Assembly (NCBI GenBank): GCA_014360015.1
Contig: JACIYJ010000004.1
Span: 86,001 to 150,000, forward strand
Source: Candidatus Aminicenantota bacterium
Lineage (GTDB): Bacteria > Acidobacteriota > Aminicenantia > Aminicenantales > Saccharicenantaceae
DNA: 64,000 nucleotides
Reading direction: 5' to 3'
The notes beneath the pieces are model-generated. The model did not search any database. It was not told where the DNA came from and saw nothing but the letters and a program-made list of their open reading frames with translations. Each line of letters begins with the position of its first letter. Position 1 is the stretch's first letter. Of this stretch, positions 63,936 to 64,000 are shown in pieces. The translations under genes were made by a program, and so were the position numbers.

Positions 63936-64000
63936 CAGCTTCGGTAGCAAGCTTAGCCCCGTTACATTGTCGGCGCAGAAACGCTTGACCAGTGAGCTGT

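Overview
This is a bacterial chromosome segment, probably from an uncultured Gram-negative lineage. A TonB-dependent receptor, a lipoprotein-type M3 peptidase and surface-polysaccharide genes indicate an outer membrane. Three secreted six-bladed beta-propeller proteins sharing a GQGPGE motif and a very large propeller-GGDEF sensor resemble Candidatus Aminicenantes and related Acidobacteriota. That placement is an inference from family composition, not a phylogeny.

Layout. 1-4.8 kb: an IS110 relic, a wecB scrap and a minus-strand polysaccharide operon (Wzy-like polymerase plus two glycosyltransferases). 5.1-7.6 kb: an insertion-sequence nest, with an IS256 element inside a deleted IS3 element beside another IS3 relic. 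7.7-12.8 kb: a tightly coupled five-gene operon for a UDP-diacetamido-uronic acid sugar (2-epimerase, 6-dehydrogenase, 3-oxidoreductase, aminotransferase, acetyltransferase). 13-33 kb: housekeeping and signalling genes (papain-like peptidase, propeller diguanylate cyclase, PAS/GAF/HD-GYP phosphodiesterase, glmS, TonB receptor, broken propeller, M3 peptidase). Their intergenic gaps are filled with REP-like GGGACGTCC and GGGGACAG repeats. Both cyclic-di-GMP genes carry simple-sequence tracts suited to phase variation. 33-40.2 kb: HEPN/MNT pair, a small iron-sulfur operon with an ArsR-type regulator, a WD40 protein, a 610-residue unknown, and a type II restriction-modification pair. 40.4-42.9 kb: a gene graveyard (queF pseudogene, two transposase relics, a mosaic 5S/23S relic).

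42.9-59.7 kb is the most interesting part: two tandem, paralogous, minus-strand gene clusters for ribosomally made, radical-SAM-modified peptides. Each begins with a small Cys-rich peptide gene (58265-58447, six Cys; 50583-50747, three Cys, too short for routine gene calling). Each peptide gene has a sigma-54 -24/-12 promoter, and a nested palindrome lies about 110-120 bp upstream of the predicted transcription start, overlapping the stop codon of a sigma-54 activator gene (whole in copy A, only the last ~80 bp in copy B). Downstream come SPASM-type radical SAM enzymes, ABC-2 export components, a secreted propeller protein and an ABC exporter without a C39 peptidase domain. An internally deleted IS256 copy joins the truncated copy-A exporter to the copy-B activator remnant. 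The whole island is bracketed by 5S/23S sequence in the same orientation.

60.4-64 kb: a minus-strand rRNA operon end (5S and most of 23S). The 23S gene holds two group I introns with LAGLIDADG genes at E. coli positions 1917 and 1951, separated by a 34-nt exon, the same arrangement known from Coxiella burnetii. Helix 63 is also greatly expanded. I saw no tRNA gene and no CRISPR array.
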